Position numbers and translations under genes: made by a program
Notes under the pieces: model-generated
Databases searched by the model: none
What the model saw: only the letters and a program-made list of their open reading frames with translations
Told to the model about the DNA's origin: nothing
Shown here: positions 41,453 to 51,380 of the stretch, one piece after another
How positions within the stretch are numbered: the first letter of the stretch is position 1
Layout of the letters: every line of letters begins with the position of its first letter
DNA from: Zymoseptoria tritici IPO323
Lineage: Eukaryota > Ascomycota > Dothideomycetes > Mycosphaerellales > Mycosphaerellaceae
Direction: 5' to 3'
Assembly (NCBI RefSeq): GCF_000219625.1
Contig: NC_018208.1
Location: 1,054,001 to 1,118,000 of the forward strand
DNA: 64,000 nucleotides

Positions 41453-42758
41453 ATGTCTGCATTCAACACACCATGGTAAGCTTCTTCGCATGGGAGGATG
41501 AAGGCTTCTTTGACTCGTAGCCAGGTTCAACTCGCAAGATCGGAGCTTCTTCAACGTCTTGAACAAATCCAAGATCGCTCATGTTGTCCTCGCGGCAGAG
41601 ACGGAAGATTTCGATGAGGAGACTGAGCAGCAGTGGAAAGACGAAGGCTTCCACGTGCAATACGTACCTCTGCTCAAAGGCGGTGATGACTTCATCAACC
41701 GCATCCATACGACCGGAGATACCTTTGGAGTATCAGAGCAATATGCCATCGTCGGTAAGCCATGACTAAGCCAGCCAGCTTGCATGACGTCCTCCTGACA
41801 GACATCAGCATACGGCGATGCCGCATCACTCGCTCTCGAAGCCCACACGAAGCCCAATCACCCCAAGCTCGTTGCCATAGTCGCCTACTACCCAACCACG
41901 ATCCCGGCCGTGACCACCAAATTCCCCTTTTCAATCCAAGTTCTAGTACACCTCGCCGGCAACGAAGTCAACGTCTGGAAGCAAGGCGAAGTCCTCGGGA
42001 TCCAAGGGAAGCGCAGAAGACTCCAAAAGCGCATCGATCCTGGAATCGGCTACGGTGAATGCCTGAAGCTTTCGTACAAAGCCTACACCTACACAGGTGT
42101 GCAGCCAGGTTTTGCTGAGCACGATCTCGACGAGTATGACCCGATCGCGGATGGGATCGCCTTTACTCGGAGTATTGCTTGCGTTCGGAAAGGATTCCGA
42201 GTTGACAATGACATCGAGGCCGTGCGGGACCACCATGCGAGGTACATGTACTCGGGCCAGACCGACCGAACGATGGCTCAGGTGCGATCTTACGGCCATG
42301 TCCTGCACACGCCTACCCTCGTTGGAGGCGTTGGAAGCGAAGATCTGGAATACTTTTACTCGGAGCTCTTCACGCCTATTCCAGCCAACAGCAACACGCA
42401 GATCCGGCTCCTGAGTCGCACAATTGGCACGGATCGAGTCGTGGACGAGCTATTCGTATCCCTCGCGCACTCAATCGAGATCGATTGGCTGCTTCCTGGT
42501 ATTCCGCCGACGAATCGGAAGATCGAGATCGTGATTGTGTCAATCTTTCACGTCCGAGGAGACAAATTAGAGTCGGAGCATTTATATTGGGATCAGGCGA
42601 GTGTGCTCGTGCAGGCGGGTCTGCTGGACTCGAAGGCAGTGCCGGCAGCATTGAAGAAGAAAGGGGTCAAGCAGTTGCCGGTGGTGGGTGCTGAGGGTGC
42701 AAGGGCGATCAAGCGTGGCAGCAGTCGGATGGTCAACACGTTGATTCCAGATGAGTGA
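41453..42758 (+). CDS. Dienelactone hydrolase-like protein with C-terminal NTF2 (SnoaL-like) domain
   Basis: Exons 41453-41475, 41525-41754 and 41809-42758 (introns 49 and 54 bp, GTAAGC donors) give 400 residues. The first exon is 23 nt. The N-terminal half has an alpha/beta-hydrolase layout (KIAHVVLAAETEDFDEE, QYAIVAYGDAASLALEAH, KLVAIVAYYPTTI). The segment before the end is an NTF2-like domain with the very typical IEIDWLLPGIPPTNRKIEI, VSIFHVRGDKLESEHLYWDQ and SVLVQAGLLD blocks. This fusion is found in several fungi, usually annotated as a carboxymethylenebutenolidase-like protein. The usual Cys nucleophile is not obvious. It converges on the thioesterase gene with only 25 bp between stops. 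Confidence 0.78.
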
Positions 42759-42783
42759 GTAGGTGCATCCTTGGCCGGCCCGT

Positions 42784-43722
42784 TCACTTGCTCGCGGAAC
42801 CCATGTCTTCTACGGCATCCTCCCGGTCCCAAGAGTCGGTCTCCAGTTTTCGAACTCTGTCCAGGATGCTGTGAACACGCTGGCTGTTGACTCGTTTGGC
42901 TTCTTCTTGCAGATCCCATGTTTTCTGCAACACTTTCAACATCCACGGTTGAAGTGGAGTCTTCTTCGCCCTGCGATAGTCGTACAGTACGCAGTCTTCG
43001 ATCAGTCGAGCGGCAGGTCGTTGATGTAGTTCCGACAAGATGATAACATGCATATCGAAATTGTCTGTTCCCTCTTCCGGCCGCGACGACAGTTTGTGGT
43101 AGATGGTGACATGATCAGGATATACCATGGGGAACTTGAACTCCGTCGTGATCTTCCTCAGCAGTAATCCCTCGCCTTTAGGAGTCATGAGATCCCTCCA
43201 TTGCTCTGCGTGCTCGGGATCGATGTGTCGAGCATATTTCTGCGCCCAGCCAATACGCCCGCTCTCTGCATAGCGATTGTATACGACATTATTGACGTGA
43301 CCCATTGAGTCCATCTCGCCCCAAATCACCTCCCTTCGGTACATGCTCAGCCTGGTCTTGTCTGTCAGGAAGCCCTCGCTGCCTGCGACAAGCTCTCTCC
43401 AATCTCGTGCTATCTCTTTCAGAATGTGTCCCGCATCATCCGTCTGGTCTGGCTTCAGGCCGAATGTGATACAGTGACCGATTCGCTGCTTGACATCGGA
43501 CAGCCATCGTGGGCTCAAAGAAGCGGTCGCCGGTTTTGCGGAGCTCGCAGCTTTCGTGGTCGAATAACGTTGTTGTTCCAAGGAGCACACAAGAAGATTC
43601 CGCAGAGATGTCGCTGGATTCGGAGTCAGCCTCTGCCAGCGCGCGCCACGCCCTGCGCTCAAGCACATAGCCATGCCCACTGCGAGAAGTGTTCTTGTCG
43701 AGAGTTGTCCCCAATGCTGCAT
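42784..43722 (-). CDS. Hotdog-fold acyl-CoA thioesterase, mitochondrial
   Basis: Single exon, 312 residues from ATG 43722 (MQHWGQLSTRTLLAVG); a longer frame to 43776 lacks an ATG. The first 60 residues are Arg/Ser/Leu-rich and free of acids up to QQRYSTTKAASS, a mitochondrial presequence. The hotdog domain starts at MYRREVIWGEMDSMGHVNNVVYNRYAESGRI, the 4HBT signature with the catalytic Asp in DSMGHVNN. Such enzymes hydrolyse acyl-CoA thioesters. The substrate is unknown. It is divergent from the ETFRF1-like gene across 250 bp. Confidence 0.85.
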   Translation of the reverse strand: MQHWGQLSTRTLLAVGMAMCLSAGRGARWQRLTPNPATSLRNLLVCSLEQQRYSTTKAASSAKPATASLSPRWLSDVKQRIGHCITFGLKPDQTDDAGHILKEIARDWRELVAGSEGFLTDKTRLSMYRREVIWGEMDSMGHVNNVVYNRYAESGRIGWAQKYARHIDPEHAEQWRDLMTPKGEGLLLRKITTEFKFPMVYPDHVTIYHKLSSRPEEGTDNFDMHVIILSELHQRPAARLIEDCVLYDYRRAKKTPLQPWMLKVLQKTWDLQEEAKRVNSQRVHSILDRVRKLETDSWDREDAVEDMGSASK

Positions 43723-43972
43723 GGATTGACAAGGTTGACAGAGCTCCAAATCTTTTAGCCGCGGCCAATCATCCAAGCTCTCGATCCTTCAGAGCAATAG
43801 GGACGTCATGAATGTTTCTTCTCGCATGTCTCCTCCAACAACATTCAATTGTCTTGCCAATCAAACCTATACTGCATCCGATCTTCCATATAGGAAGTCC
43901 TTCGTTCGTAATCGTCCCCGACAAGCCGCACGATCCTCACGGAGTGGTCTGCATTGAGAAAAAAAATCCAAG
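43723..43972. promoter_or_regulatory. Divergent promoter thioesterase / ETFRF1-like gene
   Basis: 250 bp between the two start codons. Both products are expected in mitochondria, so co-regulation is plausible. No motif is claimed. Confidence 0.5.
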
Positions 43973-44395
43973 ATGCCGCCAAACCCGCTTAGACATCAGG
44001 TCATTCGAATCTACAAGGGTGAGATGATGATTATTTACGAGAGAAATAGAGGACTGTTGCTGATATCCCTTTTGCAGAACTCCTTTATCTCGGTCGAGAG
44101 TATCCGCTCGGCTACGACTACTTCAGGCCACGCCTTCACAAAGCTTTCAGTGCGAAGGCTGGAATGCAGGACGAGGAGCAAATACGCAAAGGCATCGAAC
44201 AGGCTGAATATGTCAAGAAAGGTTCGTCGTTGAAGTTTTGACTGCTACAATTTCCTCAAACTAATGGTCAACGTGCAGAAATCGAAGCGCTGTAAGCATC
44301 GTTCGCAGCGAGCATACATTCAACACAATTGACATCTCTCCAGCTACTACCTCAAACGATACCGAGCATTGAGGCAGCGGTACGATAAACTTTGA
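43973..44395 (+). CDS. LYR-motif protein, ETFRF1 (LYRM5)-like
   Basis: Four exons: 43973-44018, 44078-44221, 44279-44291 and 44344-44395, giving 84 residues. Introns are 59, 57 and 52 bp. Exon 3 is only 13 nt. The spliced protein has the complete family pattern: the L(Y/L)LYLGREYP motif ([16 protein letters not shown]) near the N-terminus, a basic helix, and [20 protein letters not shown] at the C-terminus. Vertebrate ETFRF1 is of similar length. It binds the electron-transfer flavoprotein in the mitochondrial matrix and displaces its FAD. The stop codon is 12 bp from the convergent methyltransferase gene. Confidence 0.9.
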
Positions 44396-44407
44396 ACCTT
44401 ACATTGA

Positions 44408-45739
44408 TCATCGGAACCGATCAGCCCGCGGCTGTGCCTTTGTCGCCCAGAACACTCCAATCTCCAAACACTCGCCGGCAAATGCCTTCTTCTCAGGACC
44501 AAGCATGTCCGCCATCATACTGGCGTACCATTGGCTCCACTCGTCCGTGGTCTTGCCGCTGGCTTTTTTGAGCAAAGGCTCCATTGCCTGATACATCTGG
44601 AGATTCGTTAAAAGAGCAGTGTGCCTCAGCGCGGCTTGGTCAGGCGTCAAAGTCCGCTCTGGCCATGGCGCTTTCTCTCGCGAGCCGTCGGACAGGAAGG
44701 AGTCGCGATAGGCCCTGCCAGATGAAAGGGAGCTCCGCTGGGAACTCGGTGCTCCTCGTTCACTGGGCAATTCTCCGAATGGGATTGCAATGCGTCGACT
44801 GCCGTGATCCGAAAGCGACTCCTCTTGAGTCATCATCTCTGTCATTCGCGGACACGGCGCTACCAAGATCGACTCCCAGTCCAACACCTGTTCCACCCAT
44901 GCATTTGCTTGCATAAAGTACTTGTTCTGGGTCGGCACGAATGGGTGGCCGCGCGGCAGATTGAACGTTGCCGTGGCGTCGGCGATGAGCTCCTCCTCGA
45001 CGGTCCCAGACCGCGATGGCGGCGTGTCGGGGTCCAGAGATCTGATAACATGGTCCGACTCCCAGGCCTCCAAGACACCACCTTCTTTGAGTATCCTCAT
45101 CACCTCGTCCAGGATACCATAGGACCGCTCGTCCAGCGGCATGGTCATGGTGGAGTCCTTGATCATGACTAGATCAAAGTAGTCGTCTTCAAAAGGATAT
45201 GGCAGATCACGGGTGTCCCGTTGTACAAATTTCCAGTTCACGCCGTGCTTCGAGAGATCTGGAGCAGTGGCAGCTATATCCATTCCTATGAATTCAACGT
45301 CTCCGACGCCCGTCGCCTTGAGATAGTCGTCGCATAGAGAACTCCAAAGTCCAGTGCCGCATGTCAGATCCAATATGCGCTTTGGTGGCATCTTCGCAAA
45401 TCGTGGCGCACAGAGAGCTTTTCCAAGGGCCTGCGTAGCTACTAGAGTCCTGAGATTCTGACGATTGAACTCGGTCAAGTCCACAGGCAGCGGATATGGG
45501 CTGTCTTTAATGTACGGTCGGCCATGACGGAGCTCCAGCACGCTGCTGGCTATCTCTACAGGAGGGAGCTCCACAGGAGGGGTCTTCGCTCGTGGCGGGT
45601 TGCGCTGCGCCGCCACGGCAATGAGATATGAGCCGCCCATCCCAGCTGTACCAGCCATAGCTGATATTCTGCCACTGCGACTGCCCGGCGGTCTACCGCT
45701 CTGTGAGGTGGTGTCAGTTTCGCGTTGCTTTCTCTGCAT
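44408..45739 (-). CDS. SAM-dependent methyltransferase (class I)
   Basis: Single exon of 443 residues from ATG 45739 (MQRKQRETDTTSQSG). The frame is open upstream to 45820 without an ATG, so an extra 5' exon is possible. The Rossmann methyltransferase core starts with motif I ILDLTCGTGLWSSL, then VEFIGMDIA (acidic loop), FVQRDTRDLPYPFEDDYFDLVMIKD and RILKEGGVLEAWESD. The N-terminal 100 residues are Pro/Ser-rich. The C-terminal third contains a Ser-rich insert and helices including LTNLQMYQAMEPLLKKASG. Substrate unknown; similar fungal proteins are annotated only as methyltransferase-domain proteins. No signal or membrane segment. Confidence 0.8.
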   Translation of the reverse strand: MQRKQRETDTTSQSGRPPGSRSGRISAMAGTAGMGGSYLIAVAAQRNPPRAKTPPVELPPVEIASSVLELRHGRPYIKDSPYPLPVDLTEFNRQNLRTLVATQALGKALCAPRFAKMPPKRILDLTCGTGLWSSLCDDYLKATGVGDVEFIGMDIAATAPDLSKHGVNWKFVQRDTRDLPYPFEDDYFDLVMIKDSTMTMPLDERSYGILDEVMRILKEGGVLEAWESDHVIRSLDPDTPPSRSGTVEEELIADATATFNLPRGHPFVPTQNKYFMQANAWVEQVLDWESILVAPCPRMTEMMTQEESLSDHGSRRIAIPFGELPSERGAPSSQRSSLSSGRAYRDSFLSDGSREKAPWPERTLTPDQAALRHTALLTNLQMYQAMEPLLKKASGKTTDEWSQWYASMMADMLGPEKKAFAGECLEIGVFWATKAQPRADRFR

Positions 45740-47212
45740 CTCAAGTTGCGTGAGACTGGGGTGGGTGATTGATCTTCGTGCAGATGCTGGATTGTGAAAG
45801 TCGTGTATGAGGTTGCTCACATTAGCGATGCTCCCCTCTCCAGGGCCGCAGCAACCCTAGACCTCTTCTATGCTGGCTCAGTCCCAATGTTGTGCCGTCA
45901 TTGAGTTTGCCGGGGTATGAATCTTTCATAAATTTGCTGAACGCGAGAGATCACGAGTTTGCGCTCGTGGCCAGCGGAGAACAAGAGGGCTGCAAGACCC
46001 TGTACGCATGAAAAAAAAACCGCCAAAGAATGAAGAAGGAAAAGAAGCACGCGGCGAGAATAAGGAGTGACAAGGACGAGGTCGGCAGAACATCGTGGTA
46101 GACACCCCTGGAAATCGTCTCATCAGACTTGTGGAACGATCTCAGGGCCGCAAGAGCCGCATCCTATTACACCTTGCTAGCCGCGAGACGCAACGTGGGC
46201 TTCATTCGGACGAGAGCAATTGCAGGTGCTGAAACCGTTCGAGGCGTGGTGCCACCTCAATGGAGATGTTTCGACACAAGTCATTTCGATAATAAGCGAT
46301 CGTGAACTCCGTCAGTGAGCTTGTCGAGACTCAGAGCCGTGCTTGATAGCACGTCGCTGATGCATTTCGCTGGGGTCCGGTGAGCAATCTCCTCATCATG
46401 TAGTTTGCAAGCATATCGCATAGGTGATGTCCTGGATCGGAGGGCATCTTTTGGCTGTTTCAGCAGTATTGCCCTGTGAGAGTTGAGCATGATCAAGTGC
46501 GACCGAGGCCTCTACCATCGCAGCGACCAAAGTTCAGAACTCGAGAACCGTGGAGCTGTCCATGTTGCCTCCGGTATGGCGATGCCTCAGGACGACGTAA
46601 ATCAATAGGCAAGCTACCTAGATCGAAGCTTTTGTGTCTTGACGATTGGTGGTGTGATCGACCGATGGACGCGAGTGAATCGTTCTTCGTTTGTGTGGCT
46701 GGACATCGCAAGGGTTCTTTGCATGAGGCTTGAACTTCTTCTTGGCGCCTTTGCCCAAGCCGACCGATACGACTTCATCTCTTACCCAAAGTCAAACCTC
46801 CATCTCGCGCTGCAGCAATTCTTTCCCTGGTACCGCATACCGCGACGATATCGATTCGACTCTCAGTCACAGGGCGGACGCCATTCGCGATACCCGGAAC
46901 AACTTCCGTCATAGCTGCTCGCAAGCGTGGTTGAAGCTCCAACGTCCTCCTCACATCCCTCACGAGCGCACCGCACCCGCACAGCCTTCCATCCCGGACA
47001 TCGAACCGTAGCCACCACCGCTCCCGCCGAGTCAGGTTGTATTCTTTCGTTGATGCAGAGCGCGGCGGTTGCTCATGTACAGGAGACGAAGAGTGCGCCG
47101 GCCAGAACCTCCTCCTCCCTAAGAACCAACACGCGCATCCATCTTTCGCGCCGTCACTGCTCCAGCGCGCGGGCAGCAGTCGCTACAACCCACCGACCAT
47201 CTCCGCCCGGTG
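45740..47212. promoter_or_regulatory. Long divergent intergenic region, methyltransferase / CCR4
   Basis: 1.47 kb without a supported gene. The last 250 bp before 47213 are CT/CA-rich and probably the long 5' UTR of CCR4. Overlapping short frames show no family features. Confidence 0.5.
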
Positions 47213-49543
47213 ATGGCGGATGGTTTTACCCGGTTCAATACCGGAAGCCAGTATCTCTACTCGAATCAACACTCGGCCGCCCATCCACGCAATCAGCTTC
47301 ACCACCGCAACGGCTCCCCGATCAACAACAATCGCGGTCTCTTCCAACATAACGCCGACACTCCCTCACCGAATCGATCTCCGGGCACCAATTCGCCCGC
47401 CCATAATCCGTATACGATGTACAACAATCATAATCACCGCCAAAACCATAGCCTGCTCAATGGCGGTGCGCACCAGAACTTCCAGCCTCAGATGAGCTTG
47501 GGCAAGGCATTCCAGAGCCAGTCACACGGCCATCAAGCGCACCATCTGAACAATCACAATCAGGACCACGGTTTAGGGCATAGCAACAACTTTGGAAATC
47601 ACCACCATACCATCTCCGCGAGCACCTTGTCGAACACCACCCCGAACTTCACTCCCGCACATCTCCAGAATGGCACACCCGAGAGCTCCAGCACGCTGAG
47701 CAAGCCACCGAATGCACATTGGGCAGAGCAATTGAGGGAATACGAACGACTCAAGATGGCGGATCACAAGACTCACTTTTACGCGCGGACAACACCATCA
47801 GTGAGTAGGTATCCTGGAGCTTCACCTTCGACGAACAATGCGCGAACGGATGGAGAAGAGCATGGTGAGAGGAGACGCGTGCTCGAAGGTTCAGAAGATA
47901 TGGGATCATGGAATGCAATGGATCTCTGCGGACAAGGACTGAAAGGCATGGCACCTGCATTGTTCAAGCACTACCCGAAATTGAGCAAGGTCTACCTAAA
48001 CTGGAACAAGTTGAGAGAGATCCCTCCACAGATTGGACAGATGCGCTTCCTGACCGTTCTGGACCTCTCCATGAACGATCTGCATTACCTGCCTCCGGAG
48101 ATTGGTATGTTGACGAATTTGAAGAAGCTTGCTCTATACGACAACCACCTTGATGATCTCCCGTACGAACTCGGGTCGCTTTACCAACTCGAAATGCTCG
48201 GCATTGAGGGCAATCCTATGAGGCCCGACTACAAGGAGCGATTGGTTGAGCACGGAACGCAGGAGCTGGTCAGATATCTTCGTGAAAACGCGCCACGTAT
48301 GTTGCACAGATGGACTGTTGTGTGCTGTTGCTAACTTTCTACAGAACCCGAACCACCCCTTGACCGAGCATGGATACCTCTAATCGAAGACGCTTCCGAA
48401 ACTGACAACTTCACGATCTTCAGCTGGAACATTCTCTGCGACCGGGCTGCAACCGCCGCTATGTACGGCTACACACCCTCGGAAGCGCTCTCCTGGCAAC
48501 GAAGGAGAGATTTGATTCTCGATGAAATGCAAGGTCGCGATGCGGACATTATGTGTCTTCAGGAAATGGATATCGAGAACTACAACGAATTCTTCCGACC
48601 GAATCTGGCATCAATGGACTACAAGGGTGTTTTCTGGCCGAAGTCGCGAGCGCAGACAATGGCCGAGAAGGAAGCCAAGGTTGTCGACGGATGTGCCATC
48701 TTCTACAAGAACACAAAGTATATCATGCTCGACAAGCAGGTCATCATCTTTAGTCGAGAGGCCATTTCACGACCGGATATGAAGGGCGAGCACGACGTTT
48801 ACAACCGAGTGATGCCCCGAGATCACGTTGCCGTGGTCTTGTTCCTGGAGAACCGACAAACCGGATCAAGACTGATCGTTGTGAACACGCATTTGACCTG
48901 GGAGCCCTGGTACAGCGACATCAAGATCGTGCAGGTGGCTATTCTGATGGAATCTCTCACGAAACTCTCCGAAACCTACGCCAAGTGGCCAGCGTGCAAA
49001 GACAAAGACCTCTTCAAATTCGCCAATGAAGACAGCGCCGACGGAGCCGAGCCCGTGAAGATGGAACCTGGTCCCTCGATGAAGTACGACGAACCCACGC
49101 AAATCCCCCTCGTCGTCTGCGGCGACTACAACTCCACCCACGACTCTGGCGTTTACGAGCTCATCACGCAGGGCTCGCTCTCCAACTCCCACTCGGAACT
49201 CGGCAACAACAATTACGGCGACTTCACCCGCCACGGCATGAGCCACCCCTTCAGTCTGAAGTCTGCTTACAGCGGCATCGGCGAGCTGCCGTTCACCAAT
49301 TGGACCCCGGACTTCCGTAAAGTGATTGATTGGGTGTTCTACGCTACAAACACGATGCAGGTCACCGGCGTGCTCGGCGAGGTCGACCCAGACTATATGC
49401 GACGTGTACCTGGATGGCCAAACCACTATTTCCCGAGTGATCACTTGCCGTTGATGATGCAATTTGGAATCAAGGAGCGGAAAGAGCGGAAAGCGGCGGT
49501 GGAGACGGACTTTGGTCCCGCAAGGAGGGAAAGCAGGAATTGA
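47213..49543 (+). CDS. CCR4: CCR4-NOT deadenylase subunit Ccr4
   Basis: Exons 47213-48296 and 48345-49543, with a 48-bp intron (GTATGT donor, GCTAAC branch, CTACAG acceptor), give 760 residues. The N-terminus is rich in Asn, His and Gln (about 1-200). A leucine-rich repeat block spans about 250-350 (LCGQGLKGMAPALFK, LSKVYLNWNKLREIP, LTVLDLSMNDLHYLP, LKKLALYDNHLDDLP). The endonuclease/exonuclease/phosphatase domain follows: FTIFSWNILCD, CLQEMD with the catalytic Glu, VVNTHLTWEP, VCGDYNS with Asp/Asn, and the final SDHLPL with the catalytic His. Ccr4 shortens mRNA poly(A) tails in the cytoplasm and binds Caf1/Pop2 through the leucine-rich repeats. Confidence 0.96.
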
Positions 49544-51380
49544 AGAGTTACGCAACGGCTTGACGACGATGACTGAGAATCTCTGGCGCAAGGAAGGTTG
49601 TTTGTTCACTTACTTTTGGGGAGGAGGATAACGGCAAGGCAAGGGTGTTGGGGTATCAGGGCGCAAGCTGCTGGGACTAGGTGCTGCTGATGTCACTGTG
49701 TTGTGTTTGAACTTATGCGTTCGCTGCTTTTGTCGTTTACTGTACACAGGAAGCAGTGCGGAGTAGAGCGGGAATGTTCTGGCCGCCTTTTGTGTGCGGC
49801 TGGACATGGGTTGAAGACGTGGTGGACAAGGGCAAAAGATCTCATGCTGGTGATGGGGCGTCACGTTGGGCTTGTTGCGGCGCTTTCTCTTCGATTTCTG
49901 CGGCTGGGAGGATGGGCTGAGGAATAGTTGAGAGTTGAGAATCTTTGGTATTCGTTCTCTTATTTTGTGTGCTTCTTCTTCTTCTTGTTGATATGGTGGG
50001 TCGTGTGTGTGCGTTCTCGATGGATGTGCAGAGAAGGAGATGGAGCTTAGTGGTTAGATCACAGTGTTCCAGGAAGTGTTTGTAAGACATGGTATGAGAA
50101 GAATGGTACGAGAGAAATGGTATGAGAAGAATGATATGAGAAGAATTGTATGAAGATGCATCGGCTGCTGCTACATATCGCATTCCTCAGCTTCCAGAGC
50201 AACCTTGGAAGTCGTCAACGATCGGCATGCTTTCTCCGCGCTCAAGCATCGATAAGCAGAACTCCGCAAGCTGTCGTGAAACTCAGCTTATCGCAGCGTC
50301 ACACCCTCTTCAGCATTTTCACCTCGCTTGCGACTGACGAACATCTAGCGGTGAGTAGTATGCAGGACAACGAAAAAGACAGCCTGTCAGCCAAGCCTGC
50401 TTTTCCCTCTGCGACAGGCATTGGGATGGAGGGCAGACCTTGCCGCTGCACTCCACAGCTGCAAGCCGACGATCAGCAATTGGAGCGGCTGCGGAGCCTA
50501 CAGCGAGCTCGTCTATTCTTTGCGTGGGCGCGTGACGTGGTTGTCTATTGGAGGAACAGGGGCCGTCGTTGAGCTGACGCACTCTGCCTACTGTACTGCC
50601 GACCGGGATGTCAATTCTGTAATCGCAGCCGACGTGCAAAAGGACGTGGTAATAATGATCGACGCCTTGCCGCGACGAGCTCGGAGCGAGGCTTGTGAGG
50701 AGCAAGCCATGTGCCAGGAATCGACGGGCGGAGCGGGATGGCTGTTTTCTTGCATAAAATGATCGACATCCGAAAGGCGGGTTTTGTCTCGAGTCTAAAG
50801 CGGCATCCTGGCCTGTCACATCGAGAGGTCGTGGAAAAGAAGGAACTTGTAGCCGGACCGAGACCGGATGTTACAGTATACGAAGGACAGATCATGGTGG
50901 CTGCTGGTGTCTGTGATCGGTCTTGCTGGTGTGATTCGAGCTGTATGGAAAAGCATTTCTGCATTAGGACAACAATGTGGTAGAAAGTAGTAGACTTTCC
51001 CACGAACCATGCGGCGAAACAAGTGAATCGTGGGAATCGGCGCCAGCGAGCAGAGTTTTGCTGTTTCTCAGGGAGTGATGACACAGAAACTCGCATCCTG
51101 GTCCGCTGGTCTTGCCCCGATTTCGTTTCTAGTAGCTGGTCGAGAAGCAGCGAAGCGGCGGAAAGAGCCGTAGCCTGTTCCTGGAGTGGCTTGACAGGCA
51201 GAGAGGAATCCACTGTTTGGAGAACTCGCACGACTGTTCTATTCCTTGTTCACGACCACCACACCCCATCTCTCCACCCACGCATCGATACCCGATTACC
51301 CCTCCTGGACACCTCTGGCTTGTCGTCCCGATTGTGACGAGCCAGAAGGGACGACAACTGCTTGCTTCGTCAGGAGTTTA
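49544..51380. other. Intergenic CCR4 / acrB, no supported gene
   Basis: 1.84 kb with normal dinucleotide content. Many short overlapping frames exist on both strands (for example 50611-51231 minus) but none has family features or splice logic. The last few hundred bases are probably the acrB promoter and leader. Confidence 0.5.
50090..50159. repeat. 14-bp tandem repeat (TGGTATGAGAAGAA)
   Basis: Four to five imperfect units in a row: TGGTATGAGAAGAA, TGGTACGAGAGAAA, TGGTATGAGAAGAA, TGATATGAGAAGAA, TTGTATGAAGATG. Confidence 0.85.

Noticed and set aside
50611..51231. 206-codon minus-strand open frame between CCR4 and acrB
   Set aside because: No recognisable family, no splice logic, and overlapped by equally open plus frames; treated as intergenic.
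51246..51380. Upstream ATG extending acrB by 45 codons
   Set aside because: The extension has leader-like composition, and the MPPKGK start at 51381 matches the usual beginning of the family.
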